Source: Branchiostoma floridae
Lineage: Eukaryota; Chordata; Leptocardii; Amphioxiformes; Branchiostomatidae
DNA: 48,593 nucleotides
NCBI RefSeq assembly: GCF_000003815.2
Contig: NC_049982.1
Span: 3,349,929 to 3,398,521 of the forward strand
Direction of reading: 5' to 3'
Made by a program: the position numbers and the translations under genes
Notes under the pieces: model-generated
Database searches by the model: none
Told to the model about the DNA's origin: nothing
Seen by the model: only the letters and a program-made list of their open reading frames with translations
Part shown: positions 30,536 to 43,022 of the stretch, one piece after another
Position numbering within the stretch: the stretch's first letter is position 1
Layout: each line of letters opens with the position of its first letter

Positions 30536-32139
30536 GTGTCTGTCGGCTGCAGAGTTCAGGACAGGGACCTGTGAGGGCGGCAAGACAACAACTTCACTCA
30601 CTGATGTCATCAATCAGATATATTGATTCTACAGCTGAACTGGGGGTCAACCAGTAACACCTCAACAGGAGGAGCCAAGGAGTTTCTAAGCAGTCAAAAT
30701 TTCTTACTTTATGTTTTGTTTAAATTAATTTTTGTCGGTTATGCAGTGATGATGTGCATAATGCAATACTCCGTTATGAAGGGATCTCTATTTTTTCCCC
30801 TGTACCTGTCCTCTCCCAAATAATATCAACTGGTTGATCCCCAAAATATTGACATTTTTGCACAGAAGGAAACATCAAAGTTCAGGAATGGAAGGTACCA
30901 TTATTCACTTCGTTCAGGGGTGTGGAAAGTAACATCAACAATAATTCTGGCACGCACAGACTTAAAAAACATAGTTTCCTTCCAAAGTAGAACCTAAGAA
31001 TGTTCCTTTCTTGAGAGTGTTGAAGACATTATCATGCATTTATGTGAGAGCACCTGAAGCTCCCCCCGATACACACACAGTCACACCAACACACAGGTAT
31101 AAGTAACCAGTAGGTACAAAAGCCCCAGTAAGGCCCATGTACCAGTTGAGGACATGTCAGGGCACATAACTAAAGTTCTGCAGATAACACAAGGGGCAAA
31201 TTCCAGACATTTCTGTCAGGTGCGATGGCAAATAAAAGAATCAATGTTGCAAAGAACACACAACTGTCACATTGACATAGTAACATTACATGTAATTTCA
31301 CAGCCAGAAACAGAGACCATCATACCCAGGTGTAACCATGACTTTATAGGTGTAAGTTGTAAGTCATGTTTGTCACATCTGACTGTTCCATTCACCCAGG
31401 CCCAGCTACAGATTGGACCACTTATAATCTAATTACCATGGCAACCAACCATTGACCCCAATGAGTCAGAGCTGTTAGTGTTATGACTATATGATTATGA
31501 GGCTGTCCTGTGCTGAACACCTTATATGTCCATGTGAGCGGACAGCAGTCTCTGACTCACACAAAACTTCACCAATTCCTAACTCAAACTTTTGAATCTT
31601 TGAATGACAAGTTGGTGGTTTGCGGGAGGGGGGCATGTACAGGCAGTCTGGTATCCATTTACGTTTACCGAATTATAGCTCCCGTATTTCAGAGAGGACA
31701 GAAGAGACTCGGGAGCTATAAAGATAATACGGCTGGATACCAGGCTAATGTCCAGGGGCTGTGACTCCTCAGCTGCAGAATGCAAGGAGAATCACATGCC
31801 GCCATGTTTGCTGCTGACCTCTGCTGCAAGGTCACCCATTAGGCCACACCTCTACAGGTTTCACACAGTTGCAACTCTGAAGGTAGTCAGTCTAAATAAG
31901 ACAAGGATTAGAGCTGAAGAAATGTTGATGAGAACCCAGAGTGAGCCCACTGCTGGGATGTCACATGTCTGCGAGTCAAACGGACGGAAATAATCTGAAA
32001 ATTACCACAGGTCAGGAACTTTTGACCTGACGTGGGGAAAACCTGACGTTTTTACCCAAACATGAAGGAGGAAGAATTCTGGACCCCCACCTTACTCCTC
32101 TTCCAGCACAGCATGCACATCAAACATTACAGACTTTTG
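30536..32139. other. Noncoding stretch, nothing recognised
   Basis: Frames up to 92 codons on both strands, none with a recognisable domain or supported splice context. Confidence 0.4.
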
Positions 32140-32225
32140 GGAAAGTCACTGATGAAAAACAGCAGGTGTTTTCTGAAATGTCTGATCATTTCTAAATTTC
32201 CTCCAGTTATTTGAGTAACTGTCAT
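32140..32225. repeat. Dispersed repeat (family T), copy 2
   Basis: gaaagtcactgatgaaaaac, gtgttttctgaaatgtctga and cctccagttatttgagtaac align to 20797-20895. Confidence 0.6.
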
Positions 32226-32760
32226 CTGGCTAACCTCCGCCAACGAATCAAAACTCTTGGCAAACACCAAGAAGTGCAAGTTTGTATCAGCCCAAATCTG
32301 CAAGCCAAACATGGCAATGTTTGCATGGTTACCATGACAATGGTTGCCATGACGAAGTGCTGGGCAGATGACAGACAGAAGGTGAGCACACACATGTCGT
32401 GAACCCCGATGATCAAATCATAAAACAGTCCGTTATCGCCCCACTAGGACATTAGCAGGCACGGTCGTCATGGTTACTGCCCCGTTACCATGGTAACTGC
32501 TGCCTAGGGAACCTGTTACGGGCGACCTTTTCCTGCAGGGTCATCAGCAGGAGCTCTGCAGACAGGAAAATTGGAAATCTATGGAGACAGACAACCTGGT
32601 GTCTCACAGAAGGCTGGTGTGTGCTGGATCTGACTGCATCGGCATGCTCAACTCCATACATGTAATGGTACATCATGTACCATGTTTACACTGTTACAGT
32701 ATACTTTTAATGGATATGTTTGCCTTATATGGGCAGTCCTAGCCAGTTGTTGACCTCTTT
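32226..32760. other. Noncoding stretch with short ggttaccatg repeats
   Basis: ggttaccatgacaatggttg (32327) and atggttactgccccgttacc (32469) are short related motifs. No gene recognised. Confidence 0.4.
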
Positions 32761-32763
32761 GTG

Positions 32764-32965
32764 CATGATGTCACACCCATGTGTGAGCAGCAGGCCAGAT
32801 GTCACACCTCTGCTGTAAGTAATGTCACATCTCCCTGTGATGTCACACCTCTGCTGTAATGTCACATCTCTACTATAAATGTTACACCTTCACTATAATG
32901 TCTCATCTCTCTTATAATGTCTCCTCTCATTTAATGTTCACCTCCCTTATAATATACTATAAGTT
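32764..32965. repeat. Degenerate short repeat (atgtcacacctctgctgtaa)
   Basis: Six to eight diverged units of about 20-30 bp containing atgtcacac/atctct and ttataatgtct. Confidence 0.75.
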
Positions 32966-33355
32966 ATAACTTGTACATTACAACTTACAAGGTCATACCA
33001 TAGAATGTCGCACCTCTCCCAAATTACTGGAAATTCATTTTCAGTTCAAGGGGACTGAATTTCTCAGCGAAAATTTGCTGTTTTGGGAGTTCACACATGA
33101 CGGAAGTGAAAGAAAATCTGTTGTAGGCTAGGTATGGAGCTGCATTGTCATGAACCAAACCAAACCTCGATACACCATAGGTAGGAATATATTTTTCTGT
33201 AAAAAAAATGAAACTGAATTCTCTGTTCTGTATTCTTTTCACAAGTGCATTAATATTTAATCTGAATGGCCAAGCAGCTCTACAAACATTACTGCTATAA
33301 TCCACATATAAGAGTTTGCCCATAAATCCCCTGAGAAATCCCACATGGAAATTTC
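32966..33355. other. Noncoding stretch, nothing recognised
   Basis: No supported feature. Confidence 0.4.
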
Positions 33356-33359
33356 ACTC

Positions 33360-33962
33360 CTGAGCTCAAACACAGCTGGGCAGCACCCCACTCTACTAGT
33401 AATGTAAGCATCATCTGTGTAAAACCCTATCAGTAATTTAGCCCCAGGTTCTGAGGGTACTTCTTCCCCATGCCTGGTAAACAAGTCGCACATGACTGGC
33501 ACACGCCTCCCATCTCTTTACATGCTGATGATGTTTTCTACCAGCAGCATGTGCATAAAACCCAATCAGAAATTCAGCTCCAGAGGACAGGATTTCCCCA
33601 ATGCTTCTGGTGAACAAGCAGACAAACGACTGGCACACACCTCTCTCCTTCTTACATTCAGTTTTTACCAGGTATTGAGGCAGCAGACACAAGACTAGCA
33701 CATGCCTCCCTCACTGTTCCATGCAGAAATCCAGCTCTAGAGAACAGGGTTTCCCCATGTTTGACTGGGAAGTGGCTGTACCAGGTAAACATGAGTCAGG
33801 CAGCAGACACAAGACTAGCACATGCCTCCCTCACTGTTCCATGCAGAAATCCAGCTCCAGAGAACAGGGTCCCCCAGGTTTGACTGGGAAGTGGCTGTAC
33901 CAGGTAAACAATAGTCAGGCAGCAGGCACAAGCCTGGCACACGCCTCCGTCCTTTTTACATA
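33360..33962. repeat. ~125-bp tandem repeat (4-5 units)
   Basis: gcagaaatccagctctagag, acagggtttccccatgtttg, accaggtaaacatgagtcag and agactagcacatgcctccct recur. The units at about 33681-33806 and 33807-33932 are nearly identical; earlier units are strongly diverged. Confidence 0.85.
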
Positions 33963-34490
33963 CTAACGATGTTTGAGTTTGTTCAGACTATCCAAATGTA
34001 CTTAACAGGAGATCTAGAAGCACATGTAACCAGTTACATGTAAGCTACTGCTGTCTTTACCCAGCCTGGCACTGCAAGGCTCGAAATATATCGTACTTTT
34101 TTTAATTTTAAGTTTGCAAATTCAGAGCAAAATAAACCTGTAGCTCACTAGTTGAACTAAATTGTCCTGGAAATACAGAAATTTCGTAACCATTGTTTCA
34201 CAGCGTAAGCATCATTTCATTTCACGTTTGCAGGTTAACCCAGTTTTACTTCCCCTCTCCAAATTACAAAACAGTCAACATCAGTTCGGTGAAAAAAATG
34301 TTTACAATTATATCTTACTATTTATTCGAGTTCAAGAAACTCGAAGGATTCTTTTATTCAACATGAAGCTAGTGCCGCGCCGGTCAGGCCTACAGCTCCA
34401 GTTGTACAGTTTTATTTCCAACCCTGCACTTTTCCCAGTGGATTGCCACGTGAGCGCGGCTGGTCCACCGGCTGGTTTACGACCACATCA
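33963..34490. other. Noncoding stretch, nothing recognised
   Basis: No supported feature. Confidence 0.4.
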
Positions 34491-34492
34491 GT

Positions 34493-35155
34493 GTTACCTG
34501 CGTACATCTGCCTGGAGTGGAGAAGGCTAGCTGCCCAAGTAATACATACATATATTATAAAATATACTTAATGTATAATACATCTATGTATTTATATTAT
34601 TTTATCTGTGACATCATAAAATCATAAATAATTCAGATAATTTAATAATTTTAACATATGTAATTTATTTATTAATATGTAATTTGTACTTTGTACATAA
34701 TTTGTAATTTGTACATAATCTTTGTACATAATTTGTAATTTGTACATAATCTGTAATATAAATTACAGATTAAATAAATAATTTATGTCGGAAATTAATG
34801 ATAATTTACCATTAATAATTATTATTAATTAGCCAATTTAATATAATATAAATGTATAATTATATGTTTAATATTAAATAAATTACATTACATTATGTAG
34901 CTATACATTTCTACTGTACAAGTGTTGTAGGGATGTAGTATTTTCTAACTGACATGCAGAGAAATCTCTACACCATCCTTTAATATCTACATGTATACCA
35001 GGTGGATCTACCCTTCATACATCTGCCTGAGTGGAGAAGGCTTGCTGCCTGGGAAGATCCAAGTCTCAGTATTGTATATATACTGTACAACTTACAAGTG
35101 TTGTAGGGATGTAGTATTTCATCAAGCAGATAAACCTCTACACCTTCTATATCAG
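34493..35155. repeat. AT-rich core bracketed by duplicated segments
   Basis: 34540-34900 is extremely AT-rich with many ttaataatt, taatttgtacataa and palindromic tokens. Around it, tacatctgcctggagtggag (34502) recurs as tacatctgcctgagtggaga (35018), and gtgttgtagggatgtagtat occurs at 34921 and 35097. Confidence 0.7.
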
Positions 35156-35760
35156 GAAGATCTACGAAATATCTTTAACCATTGATTTGCAATCTAAGTT
35201 CAATTTGCACTGATTACACCAGCTTCGTTAAGCCTGATGCTTAACCTACATGTAACCTACAGCCCGAGACGGAAATTTGCTTGTTGGGAAAATTTTTTGT
35301 ACCCCGTCTGCTCCAAAACGCTTACCGTCTGAGTTCTGATATGAAACTGTTGAGATGTATTTTCAGATTTAAAATGACTTATTAAACACAGGATGATCAA
35401 CAACATGGCCTCTCACACAATGATTAGGATGGACAAAAATGCAAAGCTGGAGACAGCTTTGCTTCACATGTACACCTTCCCCACTCTACCTTATCAGTAC
35501 ACCTGGTGCATCTCCCACACCTTCTACAGACTTACCACAATTACAGTTTTATCTGAACACACCTGTGTCACATACTTGTACCGCACCTGTATCACACCTG
35601 TGTCAGACCAGTACCGCACCTGTGTCACACCTCTCTTCTTCTCAGTCCTCACTCATACACTCACTAAACTATCCGATTTAGCGTTCGTTGTTCCCTGCCT
35701 AACGAGCTGGTGCTTAACGAGGCTTCATTATGACTTTGAATGGCTGTTCCCTGAGCTAAC
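35156..35760. other. Noncoding stretch, nothing recognised
   Basis: A 209-codon plus-strand frame begins at 35393 but has no recognisable domain. cacctgtgtcacac-type short repeats occur at 35560-35635. Confidence 0.4.
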
Positions 35761-35761
35761 G

Positions 35762-35900
35762 AGCACATCTGAAGCGTCACCTGAACATTCATGGCCTTCC
35801 ACTGATGGACAATCAGGCAGACTGTCTACACTCTACAGCCAACATCAGCATCTGAAGCGTCACCTGAACATTCATGGCCCTCCACTGATGGACAATCAGG
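35762..35900. repeat. 54-bp direct repeat with 29-bp spacer
   Basis: catctgaagcgtcacctgaa through gatggacaatcaggca is present twice, with one or two differences. Confidence 0.9.
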
Positions 35901-36164
35901 CACACAGGGTGTACCATTTGCACACAGGGGGGAACCGGAACATGGCATTTCAAAACTGTTCAGATTGTTCAAGAATCTCTGATGACTTGCTGATTTTGTG
36001 TAATCATGGCAAATTTAGATAAAGCATAAGATTGTGGGTGACAAAACTGTGCCAACTTGACACTTGGTAGTTTTCAGTTCATAAATCTGTACTAAACGAA
36101 ATCTTTGCTTAACACATTCTTTACAGTTCTACACATCATAAGATGAAATGGAAAACCAACCAAA
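35901..36164. other. Noncoding stretch, nothing recognised
   Basis: No supported feature. Confidence 0.4.
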
Positions 36165-36262
36165 CCACCATGAAACACACAACACACTTGCGCCTGCCCA
36201 CATGTATTACCCAGCACCATGAAACACACAACACACTTGCGCCTGCCCACATGTATTACCCA
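36165..36262. repeat. 49-bp tandem duplication
   Basis: accatgaaacacacaacaca ... catgtattacccag twice in a row. Confidence 0.9.
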
Positions 36263-36274
36263 GCGCTCTGTGGA

Positions 36275-36430
36275 GTCCTGCAGCGCGGTTAGAAACACAC
36301 TCGGTGCTCCGACACGCCGCGACACGTGAACTCCCCCGGCAGCGCCTGCGGAATACGATACGCCGCTCCTGACGTCAGAAACGCAGCGAGATGAAATCTC
36401 ACCCCTACTTTACATGCAGATGCTGTCCTT
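36275..36430. promoter_or_regulatory. CpG-rich segment with a CRE-like palindrome
   Basis: CpG-dense sequence (gacacgccgcgacacgtgaa, gcctgcggaatacgatacgc) with ctgacgtcag at 36369-36378, matching the CREB/ATF palindrome. No exon is supported nearby; regulatory role is a guess. Confidence 0.3.
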
Positions 36431-36895
36431 GGCGGTAACACGATTAGCACAAAAAACAGGCCACTTTGCATTCTGATGCTGTCAGGTACTGATGCATATG
36501 CACAGTTTTATCTCAGACTCTGATGCTATCTTCCTGCGTCCCTCAGGCTTCCCAAAGCCGAACCAGTTTAAACCTGTCCTCCTCTGGCTTTGTTTATTTG
36601 TTTGTTTGTGTATTTGTTTGTCTTGCATACCCGCCTCGTGGCGTAACACACCAGGTTTTTACTGAACAGTACAAGCAGCATATCTGGACTCTTGACTTAC
36701 GCTATATGATAACACACATTTTAAAAGAAATACTGAACGGGAAGCTCCACTTGTACTTGTACAGAAGTTTGTGTACATGAACATGTATTCACAGAAAAGG
36801 TACCCACATTTTCAGGGACTGCATATACCAGTACTAGACAGATAATCAGATTCAAGTTTTTCTCCAAGCTCTCCTTTGTAATCTGACCTGCAAAA
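36431..36895. other. Noncoding stretch, nothing recognised
   Basis: No supported feature; a gttt/gtatttgtttg tract at 36594-36620. Confidence 0.4.
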
Positions 36896-36899
36896 CTGT

Positions 36900-37878
36900 C
36901 TGAAAACCAGGAAACTACATTGGTACGGCCTCCAAATGTAGAAACATCCATGTGTTACAAGAACTGAACCAGGAAACTACATTGGTACGGCCTACAAATG
37001 TAGAAACATCCATGTGTTACAAGAACCAGGAAACTACATTGGTACAGCCTACAGATGTAGAAACATCCATGTGTTACAAGAACTGAACCAGGAAACTACA
37101 TTGGTACGGCCTACAAATGTAGAAACATCCATGTGTTACAAGAACCAGGAAACCACATTGGTACGGCCTACAAATGTAGAAACATCCATGTGTTACAAGA
37201 ACCAGGAAACTACATTGGTACGGCCTACAAATGTAGAAACATCCATGTGTTACAATCACCAGGAAACTACATTGGTACAGCCTACAAATGTAGAAACATC
37301 CATGTGTTACAAGAACCAGGAAACTACATTGGTACGGCCTACAAATGTAGAAACATCCATGTGTTACAAGAACCAGGAAACTACATTGGTATGGCCTACA
37401 AATGTAGAAACATCCATGTGTTACAAGAACCAGGAAACTACATTGGTACGGCCTACAAATGTAGAAACATCCATGTGTTACAAGAACCAGGAAACTACAT
37501 TGGTACGGCCTACAAATGTAGAAACATCCATGTGTTACAAGAACCAGGAAACTACATTGGTACGGCCTACAAATGTAGAAACATCCATGTGTTACAAGAA
37601 CCAGGAAACTACATTGGTACGGCCTACAAATGTAGAAACATCCATGTGTTACAAGAACCAGGAAACTACATTGGTACAGCCTACAAATGTAGAAACATCC
37701 ATGTGTTACAAAAACCAGGAAACTACATTGGTACAGCCTACAAATGTAGAAACATCCATGTGTTACAAGAACCAGGAAACTACATTGGTACAGCCTACAA
37801 ATGTAGAAACATCCATGTGTTACAAGAACCAGGAAACTACATTGGTATGGCCTACAAATGTAGAAACATCCATGTTTA
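36900..37878. repeat. 57-bp minisatellite (~17 copies)
   Basis: Unit: aaccaggaaactacattggt, acggcctacaaatgtagaaa, catccatgtgttacaag. Units are nearly identical; first units carry a 6-bp insertion (ctgaac). Because 57 = 3 x 19 and no frame on either strand gets a stop, this produces the longest open frames in the window (plus and minus), which are repeat artefacts. Confidence 0.95.
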
Positions 37879-39930
37879 AGAACCATTGACTTACAGCTCC
37901 AGTCCTGGCACTGTGTGGCGCTGTGTGGCCTTCCATCCATGTCATTCCCAATCTGATGCACAATTGGATTATAATAAAGCAGTTTTAATATTCCGGAGCT
38001 TTCTTTCGACTCCGCCATGAAGCTGCCAGCTCGTTCGAGCTTCAGCACAGCGAGACGTGGGCACCGTATGGTGGCTCTGGGAGGGTGGTGGTAACGTTTA
38101 AGGCACTAGGACTGTCTTCGGCCAGGTGTTATAGATGTCTTAGAGTCGCACGCCTGAGAGATAACGTAACATTACGTCCATTATCTACACACGACTCATG
38201 ATTAACGTTTCTTTCTCATACTGTCAGGAAGATAAACATTTTTCACCACTAACTGTAGTACTAGAACAGAGACTGTAAAATCAAGTTCTTTTTCATTCGG
38301 CACTTAACACTTACATGAATGAGGGTGCACAGGACAAAATTTGCGTACAAAACACAAGATATGTTGAATCTCAGCAAATACTAGACACAAACATTGACGT
38401 ACATGTAGCATACAACATCTTTTATTGAATATTCTATGTGACACTTCAATGTCAAGAATATGCTGAGTAGTAGAGAGTGCCTTCTCAAATTCACAGCCAG
38501 ACACAACTGTCAAGTATGTCCCACAGGTGCACCAGTATCTATAAGGAAACTGGGGACAGGTCCAAGTGTGCATATCCGCCTGTATTATGAGCCTGTCAGT
38601 ACCCACAGCCAGTGTCCTATGATCCTGCCCACTGTATAATGTATTACATCATAACTAAAACTGCAGCCCACACTGTGCGAAAAGCACATAAATCCTGAGA
38701 AACCTTTCCCTAAAGCTGAGTCCCACTGGAGCTGTAAATAACGGCACTAAAGCTCCTCAGTACCCAGGGTAGGTGGAGGTTAGTGATTTATTGATACACT
38801 GATGTGTAGAGAGATGTACAACTACTAGTAACATGTTCACCAATGTCAGGGCTCGAAAGTCAAAATATACACTTGACTTTTTGGTGACAGCAGAAAAAGA
38901 TGTAAACATGCAAATACACAAGCTTGTAAGTATAAGAACTCAGGCATGCCTGGCATGGTATTATCATTATCAATCACTTACATCATTAAATGTATGATTC
39001 AAGTTTTTAAGGGGATTTAATTTCACGGTAGCACTACTACTAGTACTAGCAAGAAAACGGAGAGTTTGTAGCGTTTTTTTAGTTCACAGGGGCACCATAA
39101 CATGGTGCCCCTGCAAACATATACTGTAGTCACATATTATTGCCATGGAAAAATGTTTGTGGTTGTTTTGAGTTCGCGGTGAAGCAGCCACTGCGAAAAT
39201 TGTGAACATAAACCACAGCAGACACTTCTGCACTTACAGTACTGCAAGATATTAATGATTTTGTGCCCACCTTCCAACACCAACTATCAACTTTGATCCC
39301 TCCCAACACCACATCAAAGCTGAAGTGGTAAGAATCTCCTCAGAACTAGACTTTACAGTCTACTGTCCAGTCGTAACACTTTGACTTCATCACACACAGG
39401 CTTTCATATCCACTATCTAATCTGGTCCTGATCCGGTCACCATAGCAATTGGACACGCCCCACTGGGCCGACAGCCAATAGCAGGGCAGCTCCATCTGGG
39501 GTCAGCATCAGGTCAGCTGACGGCTTCAGGAGGTTAATGTTGTGCTTCCCATCACGGTGATGAAACATTTGGGGCGGTCGGTAGGAGGTTTATTCTTTTT
39601 TTCTTTTTTTTTTTCAGATTTCACAGGAATCCAACAAATAAAACTCACATGCATCTGGACACTAGTATTTCCTGTTTAAACATCATAATTTGATTACATA
39701 GATTATATAAGTTGCTCAAATGCTATTTTCTACTCCAACTAAAATGAGGAAAACATTTCAGAAAACGATTTTACATTTTAATTGCTAAAAATTGAAACAT
39801 TCGCATCCCTTGCCCTGTCGATAAAAAAAGCCACGGCAGTAGGATTGGCAGGGTTTTGCCAGGGTTGGCCAGATATTACCGGAAACACAACATTTTCCAC
39901 AGCCTAACTAAAAACTCGCCCCACAGGGTG
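37879..39930. other. Noncoding stretch
   Basis: Contains a lone hAT-like left end at 38847 (cagggctcgaaagtc) and poly-T at 39595-39615. A fragment near 39880 (ccggaaacacaacattttcc) resembles the end of family H1. No gene recognised. Confidence 0.4.
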
Positions 39931-39937
39931 TAGATTA

Positions 39938-40326
39938 GGCCTAGGAAAAAAAATGTTGTGTTTGCTGTTTCAGTCCTGAAAAAATTAGGGTCGGTAGGTA
40001 GGGATTATCTTTTTTTTTCTTGTATTTTTTTTAGGCTAGCCAAAATTCTAGTGATACATATTTACAATACAGTTGAACAAAGTAAACTGAAATGTATGAT
40101 TACACTTGTCTTTCAATGTCAAACTTTAATTTTGTGCATGATAGATACATTTATCCTTCATTAGATGGGACAAGCAGTGTTTTACTTCAATGGGAAGCAA
40201 GCTAAATAAAAATTCTAACTGGAAGCTATGTGACTCCACTGCCCACCCAAAAAAAAAAGTCTAGGGTCGGCAGGTTTTTTTACGGTAGGTAGGGAAACAG
40301 GAAACACAACATTTTTTTCCTAGGCC
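39938..40326. mobile_element. 389-bp PIF/Harbinger-like MITE (family H1, copy 2)
   Basis: Ends GGCCTAGGAAAAAAAATGTT and, reversed, GGCCTAGGAAAAAAATGTTG. TTA flanks at 39935-39937 and 40327-40329. Co-linear with the copy at 24304-24688. Confidence 0.9.
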
Positions 40327-40329
40327 TTA

Positions 40330-41595
40330 GAGGTGGTTCAACATGGATCATTCCTGACGCTACGTTAGGGCTGAGCTCTAATCCCCAGCTTAGCACCCTG
40401 TCGCTGGACCCTCACTAAGGTCAAGTTTGATGGGTGACTTCAGGGCGTCAGGCCAAGTTCATGTCTGGTTCAGACAGTCTGTTCCATGGAGAACCAGGCC
40501 GATTAACCTTCTGAGTTCTGCCTACTAAGGCAGGCTTTTGGCCCACCTCAGTGTAAGTTATGGAGTTAGGCAACAGAAGGTGTTTACATGTGTAGATCTA
40601 CTAGATGGTTGGGTTTGAAAGGAGGCTAACGCCGGTCATCTTCAGACATTCCTAATGAATCCTATACTCTGGACATATCTTTAGTCCACTGTCTCTATAG
40701 CCACATCTAGTCCTCAGTACCTGGGTTTGAAATATGTTTTTCCCTTATCTGAAACTTCTGACAGAGTTTGACAGAAATTTTAAAAATTCAGTTTCAAAAA
40801 GCAACTCCCAACACATAAAGTCACTCACTGCCAATATTTCAGTGAACTTTGTGTCTTGGAAATGACTAAAGAACCTCGTTACACTGTGATTCTACATGAA
40901 AAAATTATTCACAGAAAATATACATGTCTAATGTACTACCCGGTAAAGTTGAACCCATTGGACTCTTCCAGCTTTCACACTGACCTGTTGGTTTTTACCT
41001 GTACGCTTTTACTGCTTGTTTTTTATGATGCTGACATTTCACTAGCTAAAGACAAGCATTATTACACACACTCCAGGGTATTGTTTCCTTAGAATATGGT
41101 AGAAATAGTTTCTTCAAACTCAATACATTTGGGCATGAATATGCAATAAGTCCATTACCATTGCTTTTATCTACCTTCCCTACAATCTACACACACCATG
41201 CTTGTACAGGTATACTTACACAGGTATGCTTACACAAGCACAGGTATGTTTACACAAGCCCAGGGTTTGTGTAACGATAGTGTTACTGTTGTGTGTTGTG
41301 TTAGTAACGACACCACTGTGTGTCTCCGACCCAACTGTCAACCCAGTTGTTCTGTCCCAGCATGCACCAGTACAGGTACAGAGTGGACCAGGTGCATCAT
41401 GGGAACATAAGAAGAGAAATCAGGTGTGACGTTTGTAACCATTCCAACATTTTCTACTGTTCTACTGGAATTAAAGACCTTAAGTGAATGCACAAAACCA
41501 AGCCACACAGCCACATCAACAAATGTGGACAACCTACAAACAACAGGACTGAAACAGCATATGAGAGTGAGAAAGAGGAACTCCAAGCCAGTCTA
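40330..41595. other. Noncoding stretch
   Basis: A short repeat of tacacaagcacaggtatg-type units lies at 41205-41265. No gene recognised. Confidence 0.4.
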
Positions 41596-41599
41596 AATT

Positions 41600-42991
41600 T
41601 GTGATATCCAAGCTTTTGCCCTGTAACACTGTTACACTATAACACCCTGATGTTTCTCCCTGATTATTGCAGCGTGTATCACTTACTTTGTCCTGTACTG
41701 TAACATGGTTACACTTACACTAGTCTCAATCTGAAATCCTCACATCCAAGCGTTTGTCCTGTAACAGTACTAACACTGTTAGTAAGTGTTACACCCTAAC
41801 ATTTCTCCCTGATTACTGCAGCATGTATTGCCCACTTGGTCCTGTACTGTAAGTTTAACACGGTTACGCAGTGTTCTCACCAGGCCTTTTCAGCATAGCG
41901 GGCCGATACGCTGTGGGCTGGAAAAATGACGCTGTAAAAAGCCCGCTACGCTGTATTTTCACCCAGCGTAGCGGCAAAAAAATGGGGGAAAACTGGAAAA
42001 ATACCGTAGTGAAAATGCGAAAGCACGTGCCAAGCACGCGCCTCCGCTGTTTCAGGAAGTTTCAGCTCGAAGGGAGGTGTTTTATAGCACCCCGCGTACC
42101 GCTATCTCGCAGCCCCCACCCAGGACCGCCCCTTGCGCGGCGTGCGTTCTGTACTGTAAACAGAGAACCGGCACAAAACTTGTAAAAAGTTTCGGTTCAA
42201 GTCCGGTTAAAATCGGAACGGCAAGAAACGCTTCTTGGACTTGCACAAAAATAGCACTTGTATACATTCCTTTTTATGTTGCAGTATACTTGTAAATCAT
42301 CTAAAACCTTCCAAAGATCGAGAAATTTGCGTTGAGAAATGACGAAAACATCGTGCGTGCATGCAGGCAGCTAGCGGTAATGGCGACGAAAACATCGTAA
42401 AATCTCGCAAAAAATTCTCGCGAGATCTGATGCGTCTCTGTGACGTCAGGGGAAGCTAGCGATCTCATTGGTTTAGGATAAACAACAGCAACGACCGCCA
42501 TTTTTAGAGCAAATTTTACCGTATTTTACCCCGAAAATTTCTGCCGTTTTGGAGATTTTGCGGGCCCAAAACTCATATCAAAAGGAAGCAAAGGTATTCT
42601 TGTTGTTTTTACGTCCGACACCTCTTATGTGAACGCATTATTCGTCCGCCGATCGCGAACTTGAAAGTCGGCCGGGGATTCCCCGTGCCGAGCACATGTT
42701 TCTGCGTGTTTTGTTCTGTTTACGATGAAAAAAAATACGATGGAAACAGAGACTGTCAAAGTTGTTTATCTAGAAAAAGTTGGTGGCAAACCGGACAATA
42801 TTTATGAGTACTGTTGAGCTGAGTAAAGTTTGTTGTTTATGAGTTTTTAGTTGTCTTTGATGCTTTGACTCAAAGTATCGTTACGTCAAACTGCTACAAT
42901 TATCGTAGATATGCCCCTAAAAACTGATACAATAAGCCTTCTGAATAGCCTAAAATGCAAGAGCTTACGGGGGGCTTCGCCCCCCTGGGGC

Positions 42992-43022
<31 letters not shown>

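Noticed and set aside
35393-36022. Possible zinc-finger-like HLKRHLNIHG segment
   Set aside because: No paired cysteines at proper spacing; the sequence lies in a 54-bp direct repeat.
37014-38048. Open frames of 248-324 codons on both strands
   Set aside because: They follow the 57-bp repeat (19 codons), exist on both strands at once, and have no start, splice or domain support.
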